From: Absidia repens
Taxonomy: Eukaryota; Mucoromycota; Mucoromycetes; Mucorales; Cunninghamellaceae
Direction: 5' to 3'
Assembly (NCBI GenBank): GCA_002105175.1
Contig: MCGE01000002.1
Location: 1,178,001 to 1,242,000, forward strand
Length of the DNA stretch: 64,000 nt
In this document: in pieces, positions 1-11,081 of the stretch
How the letters are laid out: every line of letters starts with the position of its first letter
How positions within the stretch are numbered: position 1 is the first letter of the stretch
Notes under the pieces: generated by a model
Databases searched by the model: none
What the model was told of the DNA's origin: nothing
Seen by the model: only the letters and a program-made list of their open reading frames with translations
Position numbers and translations under genes: made by a program

Positions 1-301
1 GATCTAACACCGACCCTTTTGTAATGCGTCTTGAATGGGTAATTATGGATGAGTTGGAAGGTGATCGTGATGGCGAATTAGTTTGTGGGTCCATTTCAAT
101 GTTCATTGGCGTTGATCGAATAAGATCGTCCTTGCTATTGTTGTACCGCATAGGATCGTATTCGTTTCTGTATGTTACTTGATGTCGCAGATGCTGTTCT
201 TTTTCGTCTTCAGTGGAACATTGAGTTGTATCTGGATCTGTTCGATGCCAAGGTGAAGTCCAACCGAAGAACCAGTTTGTTGTTTTATTTGAGTGTACCA
301 T
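1..301 (-). CDS. Hypothetical protein, N-terminal part, runs off the left edge
   Basis: An open frame of 100 codons begins with an ATG at 301 on the minus strand and stays open to the window edge, so the gene is truncated here. It starts MVHSNKTTNWFFGWTSPW and is followed by a charged, Asp/Ser/Thr/Asn-rich stretch with no membrane segment or recognised domain. The ATG is the first Met of the open frame, and an A/G-rich sequence lies upstream. PEX16 ends 237 bases away on the same strand. I do not recognise the family. A splice junction near the edge cannot be excluded. Confidence 0.55.
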   Translation of the reverse strand, partial: MVHSNKTTNWFFGWTSPWHRTDPDTTQCSTEDEKEQHLRHQVTYRNEYDPMRYNNSKDDLIRSTPMNIEMDPQTNSPSRSPSNSSIITHSRRITKGSVLD

Positions 302-538
302 AAAGATTTGTGTGTGAGTAAGAGTGAATAAAAGATAGGACCAGAAAAAGGAAAAGAAAAAAAGAAAAAAGAGAAAAAAGGAAAGATCTTTTATTGGAAG
401 CCAATGAGAGATGAGCAAAAAGGAGCGGGCATTACAATTGGTATATATTTTTATTTAAATTGATTTGAGACAGGCAAAAATAAAATAACAATGATGGTAG
501 ACAAATATAATAAGCGTTGATGTTTTTATTCAAAAATT

Positions 539-1757
539 TCATGAACCAGAGCTATAAAAGTATATGTTTTCCCATAAAGACAAATAGTCACGGCATATCA
601 CTATTAGGTGCCCTCCGCAAAAAAAAAGAATAATGAGTAAGAAGTCGGAGTGTGTAGCTGATGTTTTCTCAGTTTTCTCACCTAAAAAGATATTTGCAAG
701 AGGTTTATCTTCGAAGTGGCTGCATAATCGTTCCAGTTTCGGTCTATGAAACAATTTAAAAAAAATGAATCATCAATATGCTAAAATATTTTTATCGCTA
801 ATACCTCGTCACCCAAATATAAAATGCTCCTTTCATCAAGTATAAAGCCATGAGTTTGAGACGTCGCTGGTATTCATTCGTCTCCAAAGACAACATGCAG
901 TATCGTCCGACACCATTCTGCTGGATGCCAAAGTTTGACAAGAGGTCAATGCTGAGAGACAAATACCAAGGTTTCCATGAGCGGCGACCCCATACTAATA
1001 TTGCAAACACATAAATTGTTGGACGCATAATAGACACTATTTCAGCCCCGCCTGCCCAAATATTCATCGCTCGGACCATCTGTTGTGGGTGTTGTAGTTT
1101 TTCCGCCGTCAAGACCTTGCCCATTAAATAATCGTTCACTTCCGTACCTTCGATAATGGTTTGGACTTGTTGATTTTTCTGTTTCCCACTAGCTTTGATC
1201 ATGGTCGTCAGAAGAGGGATGTTCTTTCCAGTACGTTGTCCCGTCCAGTATGGTGCTTTTTGTTGTAATTGCTGATGCTGCGGAGGAGACAGATAGGAAG
1301 GTGTAACATCGCGTACCGTATGATTGGGGTATAAATTCATTCGTCGATTTGTTATTCGGAATATGGCGAGATTCAATATAGATCTAATATTATCATCATA
1401 GTTTAGAGCGATACCCGTGTTAATGATTTTTTTTATAAAGGGAACTTACTTGATCAGTTCCAACCCCGCAATCCATTGGTAGTGTGATTTGCGAAAGCCT
1501 TGCCGTAAAAGTCCCATTTCCATCCATACCTGAGTATAGGCAATCACGGAAAGAGTTCTTGATATCACTCGATAAAAGCGTGATTTATTGCACCAATAAC
1601 GTTTGTACTTGTTGAATTGTGATTCTTCGATGCCATTAGTGTTTAACTTTTGGAGTCGAACTTGATCCGCTGCACGTCGTAAAATGGTGTTGTGATATAG
1701 CTTAATCAAATTCAACACAGAATATACTTAACCAGCGTTGTGTATTGTTTGAAGATA

Positions 1758-1792
<35 letters not shown>

Positions 1793-2152
1793 GAAGTTAG
1801 ATCCATCATAACGTTGCTTCACATATGGTATAGCTGCGCATAGTTTTGTCACGTACTTGTTTGCGAGGCGAACTTGGTATCCTGGAAACGACCTATATCA
1901 TGAATGCGCATCCGTTTAATAAAATTTTGGTAAATAACTTCTCATCTACTTTGTCAAGAAGTGCGTACCTGGCAGAGTATAGTACCTAGCAATAAAATAG
2001 TGGAAGTGAATTGAAGAATGCAGTTGAAGAGCAGAGCATTACGTTTTAATATATAAAAAAGTAACTTACAACACCCGAAGGACTAGTTCAATGCTTGTAA
2101 TATGAGATATATTTTTAAACAGTATATTTTCATATACTTGAAGAGGTTGCAT
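539..2152 (-). CDS. PEX16: Peroxisomal membrane protein PEX16 (7 exons, 371 aa)
   Basis: PEX16 is an integral peroxisomal membrane protein that acts with PEX3 and PEX19 in inserting peroxisomal membrane proteins. Exons in transcription order are 2152-2070, 1985-1969 (17 nt), 1892-1857 (36 nt), 1726-1450, 1383-805, 743-682 and 600-539; all junctions are GT-AG and the frame closes at 371 aa, usual for fungal PEX16. Visible family hallmarks are an N-terminal LYYTLPGRF followed by NLIKLYHNTIL, VISRTLSVIAYTQVWMEMG, the core RPTIYVFAILVWGRRSWKPW, and a C-terminal RDYLSLWENIYFYSSGS. The intron between exons 3 and 4 (1727-1856) contains a 31-nt homopolymer (T in the sense strand). The two tiny exons near the N-terminus are needed to make the LPGRF motif, which supports the model. 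Confidence 0.93.
1759..1789 (+). repeat. 31-nt A homopolymer inside a PEX16 intron
   Basis: An uninterrupted A run on the plus strand reads as poly-T in the PEX16 transcript, inside the intron between exons 3 and 4. It is one of many such tracts in the window. Confidence 0.9.
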
Positions 2153-2700
2153 CTTATTTAGAAGTACAGGAAGAAGGATAAAATATTTTTTCAAACTACG
2201 CCGGCAATAATGAGACTGTGGGGAAAAAAAGTGGCATTAATATATATGGAGACGATGACGGATAATGGATATACAAAAAAAAAAAAAAAAAAAAAAAAGA
2301 ATTTATTTCAAATTGTATACAAAGAGCTAATCTAATGAGGAAAAATAATAAAAGGAAAAAGGTGTTACTTTTCTAAGTGAGAGGGAGTAAAAATGTGTAC
2401 AAAAAAAAAAAAAAAAGAAAGAGAGGGACACTTTGGTGATATAAACGAATAATAATAAACAAATGATAAAGTTCTAAATACAAAAAGAAAGAGGATAAAC
2501 AGCAGGGTAAAATATGGTAAACTATCCTAAACGATGATGATCAATAAAAGAGAATGGAATGGTCATAAAAACTATGAGTATGACCATTCAAATAATGATT
2601 TGATGAGAGATATGATGCTGATGATGTTATTGATGCTGCTGATGGTGATGATGATGATGATGATGGTGACGGTGACGATAATAATAGTAGAAGAGCGGTC
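2153..2700. other. Intergenic region between PEX16 and the PRELI gene
   Basis: About 550 bases, A-rich on the plus strand, with A runs near 2275-2298 and 2401-2415. It should hold the PEX16 promoter and the 3' end of the upstream PRELI-family gene. A trinucleotide-like stretch around 2620-2680 gives low-complexity open frames that I do not regard as coding. Confidence 0.6.
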
Positions 2701-3406
2701 TCATTGATCAAGTGCAACCTTTTTCGATTCTGCAGCTTCGGCCATAACAACAAATCGTTCCAGTACCTTTGCAAATCCTTCACGACCCACCGCTGCGTTT
2801 TGTTGGAAGCGTTTCAAAGAAAAGTCTTCCACTAAATTTCCCCACCGTGACATGACACTTCCGGCAGAAATGGCGGCCTGTTGAGTAAATTGCGTTCTAT
2901 CATCAAAAAAGAACGTTCATTATTTATCCCCTAACAACAGATGTACAATTTTTTTCAGACTTACTTTTCTTTATCCTCTGGGTGTACTTGGTAGACTATA
3001 GTTTCTTCAACCTTCAATAGGTTTGCCATGGTCAAATTGATACTTCGCATCGTTACAGTCTTGGCTTTTGGATCAATAATGGAGATTTCACGAACATATT
3101 GTGTAGTTTCTGTTCCTAAAATCTAAAAAAAAATATAAAATAAATAAATCACAAGCATTTAGCATATTTGAATGTAAAGAATGTATATCTTGGGTATCAT
3201 ACTTTGCGAATAATGGTGGGGACGTTTTGCTCAACAGTAATTAATCGTTCAGTTGTAAGGACACCAGTCGTGCGATCCATAGAGCGGTTCAAGACATCAA
3301 CATGTTGTACGTGAGGACAGTTTTCGTTGGGGTATTTTTGCCATTGGGCTGTTGAAACAAGATTCCATTCATAATTAAAGTCATGCACACTTTTAAAAAG
3401 TTTCAT
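2701..3406 (-). CDS. PRELI/MSF1 family lipid-transfer protein, UPS1-like (3 exons, 185 aa)
   Basis: PRELI/UPS proteins shuttle phosphatidic acid or phosphatidylserine across the mitochondrial intermembrane space together with Mdm35/TRIAP1. Exons are 3406-3203, 3122-2965 and 2896-2701; GT-AG junctions give 185 aa. The domain fills the protein: it starts MKLFKSVHDFNYEW, with QKYPNENCPHVQHVDVLNR and TTERLITVEQNVPTIIRKI, and the C-terminal helix WGNLVEDFSLKRFQQN. The internal Met (3406) is chosen as start because PRELI proteins begin with this M-K-x-F motif; the longer in-frame extension is hydrophobic and low in complexity. The C-terminal helix resembles UPS1/PRELID1 more than the PRELID3 group, but the assignment within the family is tentative. 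Confidence 0.9.
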
Positions 3407-4020
3407 ATTGGAATGAAAAATAATAATAAAAAAGAAAGGAAGGAAAGGAAGCAAGAAGAAAGAAGTTAAAAACAAAAACAAGGAGTTGAGAAAGATTTAG
3501 CCGACGGGGACCCCTCTTTTTTTAATTTTTCCCTATCGATATGAGAATTGTAACCCCGACAGCCAAGCCATTCAGACGTCCAAAACTTAAACAATGGTGC
3601 TTATTCAGTCAACTTATTCATGATGTCATTTACTTGTAACTTGATCAGTGCTGGTTCTTTCATATAAATGAGAATAACTGGTTTGATAAATGAAGCACAT
3701 AAATAGATCTCCAAAATTGCGACCGCACTGGATCAGTGACAAAAAAAAAAAAAAAAAAAAGGTCCAAGGGATATGTAAACAAGTATGGTTTTTGCATAAT
3801 GAATAATATTTGTAACATGCCAAATTAAACTAATCCCTATAAATCATTTGAGCTATCATCTCCAAGAGTCAATGTTTTATAGTACAAATGCAACACCGCT
3901 GTGCTAATCATGGACAGATATTGCGACTGTCATTTATTTGTGATAAGTAAAATAAAATAAAACAAAACAATAACTAAAAACTACGACTAAGACTAGCTAA
4001 TATAAAAGTAAACTACGGTA
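3407..4020. other. Intergenic region downstream of the acyl-CoA-synthetase-like gene
   Basis: About 610 bases with an A run at 3741-3760. I searched both strands for a remnant of the missing C-terminal ANL subdomain of the neighbouring gene (catalytic-lysine loop, hinge sequence) and saw none. A 65-codon minus frame at 3626-3823 crosses the homopolymer and looks spurious. Confidence 0.6.
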
Positions 4021-6537
4021 TCATTTCTTCCCTAAGAGTTTCAAGGTTCCATTAGGCAAAGTTTCACCCAAGACACCAGTCGTATACCACCCATCAGCAT
4101 CCACCACATCCGCCGTCAAATCCGGATCGTTCCAGTAGCCGCTGAATACGTTATTGCCACGAATCCAAATTTCGCCACGAGGATTAGGTGAATCGTCACA
4201 GTAGAGTTCGTTTTCAGGTAGATCCATCAATTTGAGTTCATTGCATGGGAGGGGCGCACCAAATGACTGAGGATCAGTATCGTAGTCGTAAAACATGGAT
4301 GCCGTCATCGTTGAACTTGTTTCTGCACTGTTGAATACACGAAGTACTTGAGTTCCCAACACAGCTCTCAAAAAGGGTGCAATAGGAGGATCGCTTTCAT
4401 CTATTCAGGAAGGAAGAAAACCGGATCATGAGAGTCAATATTTATATAAATTAATATATATATATATATATATCCATACCATTTTCAAGATAAATCAAAC
4501 GTAGTTGACCACCAAAGAGTTTGCGCTGAATATCCCGGAACACAAACATGTCGTATTTGCTATCTGTAACCAAACGTCCTTCGGCAAAGAAAGAGCATTT
4601 CTTTTCATAACCACGACGGAAAAAGAAGGAATTGCCGTAATGTTGTTCGATGTGTTCCCGCACAGTTTCAAAGAATCCAGAACCACTATAAAATTCACAA
4701 AAGAAGAAAGAAAAAGAAGCTCATTTAAAATACACTATCCACTTGCGGTCTTTCCGCCCAGCCCTCCCCCAAAAAAAACCCCTCTTACCTTGCAAAAACA
4801 GTGGGTTTAGCATCCACAATAATATCAAGATAAGACGTCAAATGTTCACTTGCGGAATATTCGTTGTCAAAGGCTATGGATCCACCAACAAAGGAAAAGA
4901 CTGACGATAAAACGAACCCAAATACATTGTCTAGATAGAGAGGGAAAAAAGAAAGAAACAATAAACCAATAAAGTGGATGAGTCATTACAACCTTTTGCC
5001 AAAAAAAAAAAAAAAAAAAAAAAAAATCATTGTTTTACCGAGAGGGAGGTTATACATCAATCGATCCTTAGAAGTAATCTTTTCTTGAGGAGGAGTCACT
5101 AACAGGTAGCTTGCTAAAGGACAGCATTGAGTGGGTTAATTTCATGATATTTAAAATAGTCCATGATGTGCTTACCAATATTCGAAATCAAGTTCTTATG
5201 CGTGAGAACCACACCAGGGTTAGATTCCTTCCAAGATATTAACAAAATAAAACAATAAGGTAAGTACAATTAGATAACATATTCAAACCATTCTTACCAA
5301 AGCACTCGAAAAATAGATACTGGCAATGTCATTGGGTTCTATGAGGAGAAGGAAAGAAAAATGTTAAAAAGTAGTTCCCTCATTCCCCGATCAAACGAAT
5401 TGTATTATGTTTTGTTATTACCTGGAAGGACAGGTTCAGCAGTAGAAGTTCTGCCCCTTTCAATGATATCCTTGAGATAGATCGCATCCAGATTTCCATC
5501 CACCTTATCGCCATCTGAGAGAACCAATAGTTGAATGTTCGTACCTTTGATCAATGGAATCACTTGATCCAAATGAGGACGATCCACTGCCAATACCTGT
5601 AATCCACTCGTCTTGATAACATGATCAATATGGGAAGAGGATGATTTTGAGCCAATAGGTACAGTCACTAAACCATTGTTATGACAAGCTAGAAGAAGAA
5701 ATAATTCATCAATATTAACTGTGAACAGTAATGATGGATTTGATTACCTAAAGTCAATACCATCGTTTCTAGAAGAAAGAAAAAATAGTCAGAAAAGAGG
5801 TGAATTCACATGACATCAAATCTTATTGTCCCTTTTTGGTCGAGATTCCCTTTTTTTTTTTTTTTTGGCCATACCACTGGAATTATAGGCATAAATTCCT
5901 AGAAATGAAGACGATTGACCTGATCTTGGTACCAGACTTGTCAGTTCACGTAAACCACCATAGATGTGTTTTGTCAGTTGTGCCACCGATTCTATAATCA
6001 ATATATAAAACAGGTGAGCAGATAAAAAACCCCCCCCCACCCTTCCATATTTGTCAACCAGCATCCTCCCTCCTCCCCAGTCAATTTTCCCAACCCCATT
6101 TGATTGCTAATCTTTGATATTTTTACTTACCATACGATTGCTTATATTAAAAAAAAAGGGGGGGAGCTGGTTAGTTAGTATTCCAGTGATATTCGCGTCC
6201 AAATTTTCTCCGTTTTAGTGTGTTCACTTACCCACTGTTGCTTTTGTCCCAGAAAAGGTGATTTTGGTTCCTTGAGCTTTCCACCTTGTTGATAGAGATC
6301 ATTCAATGTACGCACGCTACGATCGAAGATGGAGAGAAGTGGTGAACCATTGGGATACATGCGAGACCGATAAATGGCGGATTCGCCAGCATGACGTAGA
6401 CGAGAGACATCAGACTGTGTATTCAGGAGCAAAGGATGGATATCGGGACCTTTAAAGTTTCGTAAAGACAAAAATGCAGTAGCCCCAAAGATGGAGGTCA
6501 ATAAAGCATAGCTAGCGGTATCGATTTCAAAACTCAT
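4021..6537 (-). CDS. Long-chain acyl-CoA synthetase-like protein, degenerate ANL-fold (11 exons, 538 aa)
   Basis: Exons: 6537-6232, 6140-6131 (10 nt), 5991-5875, 5768-5748 (21 nt), 5688-5422, 5338-5298, 5227-5176, 5113-5039, 4930-4789, 4685-4480, 4400-4021. All junctions are GT-AG and the frame is continuous. The N-terminus has a short hydrophobic segment and then the HPLLLNTQSDVSRLRHAGES block typical, from memory, of fungal peroxisomal/ER long-chain acyl-CoA synthetases. The adenylate-forming fold can be followed to GEIWIRGNNVFSGYW. Every core motif is altered: the TSGTTGxPKG phosphate loop reads FSSALESNPG, the GYGxTE motif reads VFNSAET, and TGD reads TGV. The protein stops at KLLGKK just after that motif, so the C-terminal subdomain with the catalytic lysine (about 120-150 residues) is absent. 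It is unlikely to be an active ligase. Intact splicing over 11 exons argues against an old pseudogene. Confidence 0.85.
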
Positions 6538-7016
6538 TTTTTCAATGAAATAAAAAAACAAAAGAAAAGAGGTGGGGCAAAAAAAAAAAAAAAAAAAAAA
6601 AGAGGGTAAGACACACACACATACACGCTACATTTTATCATTTTAAAATCCCGCAGACGGGTGAATCAATGGGCCGGCCGGCGGTCTATTCTATTGACAA
6701 ACTAAAACAAATGACATTTTTATTTTTTTAGGAATAGGAGGGGATGAGACAGTATACGATATTAAAATAATAAGAATAATAAGAATAATAAAAATAAAAC
6801 AATAATAAAATAATTGAAAAAAGTGAATAAACAAACAATATACTGTACAAGGTGTGTGTGTGTGTGGTAGAGTGCGAGGATGAAGTAAAAGCAGTGGAAT
6901 ATATAATAAATAAATAAAAGGTTCTATGTAAAATATGAAAGATATTGAGATAATCTAAACTAAAAGATAATAATTTTCGGGAGAGGGGGGAGGGCTGGAG
7001 ACCAAGTTCCTAAGAG
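6538..7016. other. Intergenic region with AT-rich simple repeats
   Basis: About 480 bases. It holds the promoter of the acyl-CoA-synthetase-like gene (A run 6580-6601) and an AAT-rich stretch (6770-6815) that is probably the 3' end of the DUF8032 gene. No coding potential seen. Confidence 0.6.
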
Positions 7017-9613
7017 CTAGGCAAGAAAGAGTTGATGTACCAAAACATCCGAGTGCAAATCAGCCAATATGCAATCCTCCACATCAGGTGTCCAATCCAT
7101 ATCTTGCGCTGCAAAAATATCTGTTGGAAGTCGTGATGATGGTGATGATGATACTGTCGCTGTTGTTGTCTTTGTGTCAAACATATAAAGATCAGTCATT
7201 GCACGGACAGGATGAAAATGCTGACTATCATTCGGCATCACAAGTAAAGGATCTGCAAAAGTATCTTCCGATAGTGGGACGAGGGTAGTGTATCGATGAG
7301 GAGGGGTGGTGTGGCAGCTGTCAACGCTAAGATGACAGCTAGTATCATCCATGAGTTCAGACGAAGACGTCAACGTGGCAGATAAGGATTGTGTTGGTGG
7401 AGAGGCTAGGACGTCCACTATAGATTCGAAGTATTCGTCGCCCATCAGAGGTGGAGGTGGAGGAGGCAAAGAAATGATGGTGTTGTTGATATTAAAATCA
7501 TTGAGCTGCTGTTGTTGTTGTTGCTGTTGTTGCTGTTGTTGGTGATGGTGATGGTGATCGGCCGTCAGCATTGGGATAATAATAGGATCCTCATATGTAG
7601 CAAATTCGTCCAATGGCGTTGTCGTCGTTTCTGGGGGTGGCGAAAAGCAATCACGAAAGTCAAGCGAGTCTGTAGTTCCTGTGTAGATTGTATCATTGTC
7701 ATCATCGCCTTGTGTCTCTTTCTTTTTACAAACATAGCGTACACTGTTGCTAGTGTCATTGATTGTTCCGTTCTTTGCTGCTTGCTGCTCCTGTTGCTGA
7801 TGATGTGCTGCTAATGCTTCGGCCGTCAGCGGTGTCGGTTTGGTTTGAGGTACTGGTGTATACAATTTCGCCGTACGAGGTGATTGTCGAGGTGCTAAAT
7901 GAGGAACAAATTTGATCCGGTAAATGTCAAGTATGCGCTGCAATAAATTCTTCTTGTTGGCCAAATGTTTTGGATTGAGCCATGCCTATACAAAAAAAAA
8001 AAAAAAAAAAAAAGTATCCACCAACCCCATTATCATAAGTATCAGCCATCAAACAGTTTTGTAGTTTAAGAAGAAAATAAGACATATATTCCTTACCAAT
8101 TTCCATCCGATTTCGTTGCATTTGGCTTCATCTTGTCGTCGTTGAGTGAGATGAGAAGTCGATGACAGGTTCATGGCGCGAGGAAACACACAGTTATTCT
8201 TCCGGAATGAATCATCAATGTTGGCCAGATCAATCGATTCAATGTTGATACGAACCCGGCATTTGATACCACGATCATCATCGATAGTCAAAGTTTTTGG
8301 GCGCATTTTGGTTTTTTCATGAGTAGGGTATATCTTGGGTATATTTGTACATGGTGTAGCGTTAGTCGCAGAGGATGATAATGATGTAGATGTGTTGTTA
8401 ATGTTGTTGTTGTTGTTGTTGCTATTTGCGGAATTGGTGGGGGAAGTGGTTGTTAAATAAGTTGTGTTTGGCGATTTACAGGAGGTGATCCATCCATGTC
8501 GTCTTCGGAAGCTGGTGATTGCTTTCGTTTCCGTAACGTGCCTCTGAGCAACTTTTCTTGTCGAGCCACTCTCCGAGATCGCATACTTGGATACCGATTT
8601 CTGTACGAATCTACTGCCCGTTGAATCAGACCCCGTTTTCCAGCAATTTCATCCACATTCAAATGAGCCAATTTCCATCCCAAAGTATTACATTCCGTTT
8701 CATACGCCCATCGATTGCCTTGATACTCGTCCTTTGGTATATTTGCCCGAGGGTAAACCTATCATACACAGATATATAAAATAAATATCCATATCTCTAG
8801 TACCAATAAGCCCCCTCACCCTGCCCAGCTCCAGTTGACACTTGTTAACTTACGCAGTTGTCGTTTTTGAACTTCTCGTCCAAAGAACTGACTTGCACGG
8901 TATCCAAATCAGTGCGAATACGATAACGCCGAACCACCCGATGATGCGAATATACAAAACTAACCCACTCTACGCCGTCTTTCATTTCAGTCGTAGGTTC
9001 CACCAAGGCCGGTTTATCACATGTAGTGACTTCGTACATTGATGAGCCTGATGAAGAATTCGATGCTATTGGTGAAGTAGGAGGTGTTGCCGTTCTGTCA
9101 GTCGGTGGCTTAGAGGAGTTGTCGGTGATTAGAGTCGCGCCAGAAAAGGGGGAGCGTGGTGTTAAAGTTGTCAAGGTAGCAGATGAGATAGGGCTATCGA
9201 CATTGGTGTCATCACCAGTAACAAAAGTCGACGAGGTCATCTCGGTCGTCACGGTTGGCTGTTGTTTGTTGCAAGTCGTGGTCAAAGCTTTTGCCATTTG
9301 TTTCGCCACCACAGTCCAATCATACGATAAAATTGTACCACCACCTAAAGGTTATACAAGAAGAAAATTTTAGGTGTCATAAAAAAAAAAAAAAAAAAGG
9401 TGAAGATTTACCTTGTTGGTCATTAGACAGTAGGGCATCACGTTTGCTTTTGATTTTCGCCAAAGCCAACTCGATGATTTTAATTTGTTCCAGAGTCATT
9501 GTTGGTTGTAGCAGGTCTGTGAGGGAGAAGTCATGCTCGTTATCGGAAGTTGGAGGGGAAGGGATGTCATCCGTTGGTTGTTTGTTGTGTAAACTCTGTT
9601 CCTGTACAGACAT
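7017..9613 (-). CDS. Fungal protein with two DUF8032-type domains and a polyQ, Ser/Thr-rich tail (5 exons, about 725 aa)
   Basis: Exons: 9613-9412, 9344-8854, 8758-8480, about 8333-8097, 7985-7017. The first domain copy (exons 2-3) reads VVRRYRIRTDLDTVQVSSL ... NCVYPRA ... CNTLGWKLAHLNVDEIAGKR ... LIQRAVDSYRNRYP and then a basic RSRRVARQ segment, matching what I remember of the domain called DUF8032 in fungal, suspected DNA-binding or regulatory proteins. The second copy (exons 4-5) is shorter and degenerate: IKCRVRINIESIDLANIDDS ... NCVFPRA ... CNEIGWKLAWLNPKHLANKK ... LLQRILDIYR. The C-terminal about 250 residues are disordered, with a His/Gln run (7505-7560) and an acidic end. The exon 3/4 acceptor is uncertain: the first AG breaks the frame, while an AG at 8334-8335, 27 nt after a CTAAC, restores it. 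The function is unknown; a transcription factor is plausible. Confidence 0.75.
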
Positions 9614-10385
9614 GTTTCTTCTTGAACAACGTCAAATAGATATAAGAAGAAGAAGTAGTAAAAAAAAAAAAAAAAAAAAAAAAATTACGCGGCGAATAGA
9701 AAGAGCGAAAGAAAGGAAGAAGGAAGACAGATGGAAAAATGTGGAGTCAAACGGAAAAAATCTTTTAAAACCCAGTCGGAAAAAAATTGTTCTTTTGTTC
9801 GATGTTTGGTGCTTCTACAGGATGAAAATAGCGGAGACGTTTTTATTTTAGTTGCTTCTTGTGGGTATGATTTCTAAAACCGTTGGTCATGAGCATGTTA
9901 TGACGACACTATGACTTGTGAATTTTCATGACCATTGTTTTGAACGAAACAATCACTGTTCCTGAAAAGAAACTTTCTTTACTTTGTTTGTTTACTGATA
10001 CATCTTAAATTTGACATGTCGGCAATTTAAACATGGGCTTTATTCATACACATTATCAGGAATACATTTAACCCAACGACAATCCCGAGAAAATTATAAA
10101 ATATAGAGTAACAATGATCTCAAAACGGTTTCTAGTACCGAACTCCCAGATTTTATTTTTATTTTTCATTCTTGCATTTTACCATGGAGTCACATGGGTT
10201 ATAAAGCCGAGGGAGTTATGATGACATTTCTTAACGAACTATCATTATCACCGTTGACTAAACGTTATATGCTCAGGTTTGACATGACAAGTTATAAAGA
10301 ATGGCAAATCGAATAAATTTAGGCATTGAACCCTTTTCTGTGTTTCAATTACCAAGAAATCAAAGAATCAGCTTCTCGGGGGAAT
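9614..10385. other. Intergenic region upstream of the DUF8032 gene
   Basis: About 770 bases. It starts with an A run (9660-9684) and a purine-rich stretch in the presumed promoter of the DUF8032 gene. Beyond that nothing coding is visible. Palindrome-like GGTCATGA/TCATGACC copies lie near 9886-9930. Confidence 0.5.
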
Positions 10386-10571
10386 TTAGAGACCAGTACT
10401 GCAGAGTGTAGACACTTCAATGGCTTTTGGATTACCTAAAAAATTGGTTACATGAACGGGTCCACCATTGAGATGGCGATAAGCGTGTTTGGTCGTAGGA
10501 TGTAAATTTTGAACCAGAATGCGTTGGTTAGCCAGCATTCGCGGCAAACTCCAGTCTTGACACTGGGGCAA
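10386..10571 (-). CDS. Possible exon or gene fragment, unrecognised
   Basis: A minus-strand open frame of 61 codons, preceded by an acceptor-like CCCCAG near 10566 and ending in TAA. The residues (CQDWSLPRMLANQRILVQNL, then NGGPVHVTNFLGNP) look like real coding sequence rather than a shadow, but there is no convincing partner exon upstream and no family I know. It may be a relic or the last exon of a broken gene. Confidence 0.25.
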   Translation of the reverse strand: MPQCQDWSLPRMLANQRILVQNLHPTTKHAYRHLNGGPVHVTNFLGNPKAIEVSTLCSTGL

Positions 10572-10751
10572 AGGTACGGGTTACACAATGAATTAAGTAA
10601 GGTTTCTTGAAGTTGAATTGGCTAAAGCAATCCCTGGTCGGGAAATGAAAAGTGGCAGGAAGCCATCCGTTGATTTTGCATGCTCTTTTGTTGTCTTTTT
10701 TTTTTTTTTTTTTTTTTTTGTTTGTTTCAATATTTAATGGTCTTGTTCAAA

Positions 10752-10781
10752 TTCTAGTCAATATATATATATATATATATC
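10752..10781. repeat. AT dinucleotide microsatellite
   Basis: Perfect (AT)n stretch, about 20 bases, close to a T run of about 24 (10697-10720). Confidence 0.85.
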
Positions 10782-11081
10782 AAAACACTTGTAGCACACT
10801 TTGGATGTATTACGGTAATATAAAAAATAATGACTATCATGAAAATAACAAGACTTTTTTTTTCCAGGAATCTCGGAGCGAATGCGCTAACATTATCTGT
10901 TAATTGATGAGATGTACTTGATGAAATTGCTACCACCATGCTAAGCAGTTTATTGGAAATTGAGTATAGCAATTTTGATAGTCAAGGTCCTGAAAGTATA
11001 AAATGGATGCACTGATTTTAATGTCACTCACATTACTGCGCTGCATTTGCATCTGCAATCGACTTGAATAATTTATATTAA

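Noticed and set aside
4451..4810. Overlapping open frames on both strands within the acyl-CoA-synthetase-like gene
   Set aside because: The minus-strand 4480-4685 exon explains the coding signal; the others are shadows or cross introns.
7088..7814. Several plus-strand open frames opposite the DUF8032 gene (Cys, Leu or Val runs)
   Set aside because: They are antisense shadows of the Gln/His and Ser/Pro repeats of the minus-strand protein.
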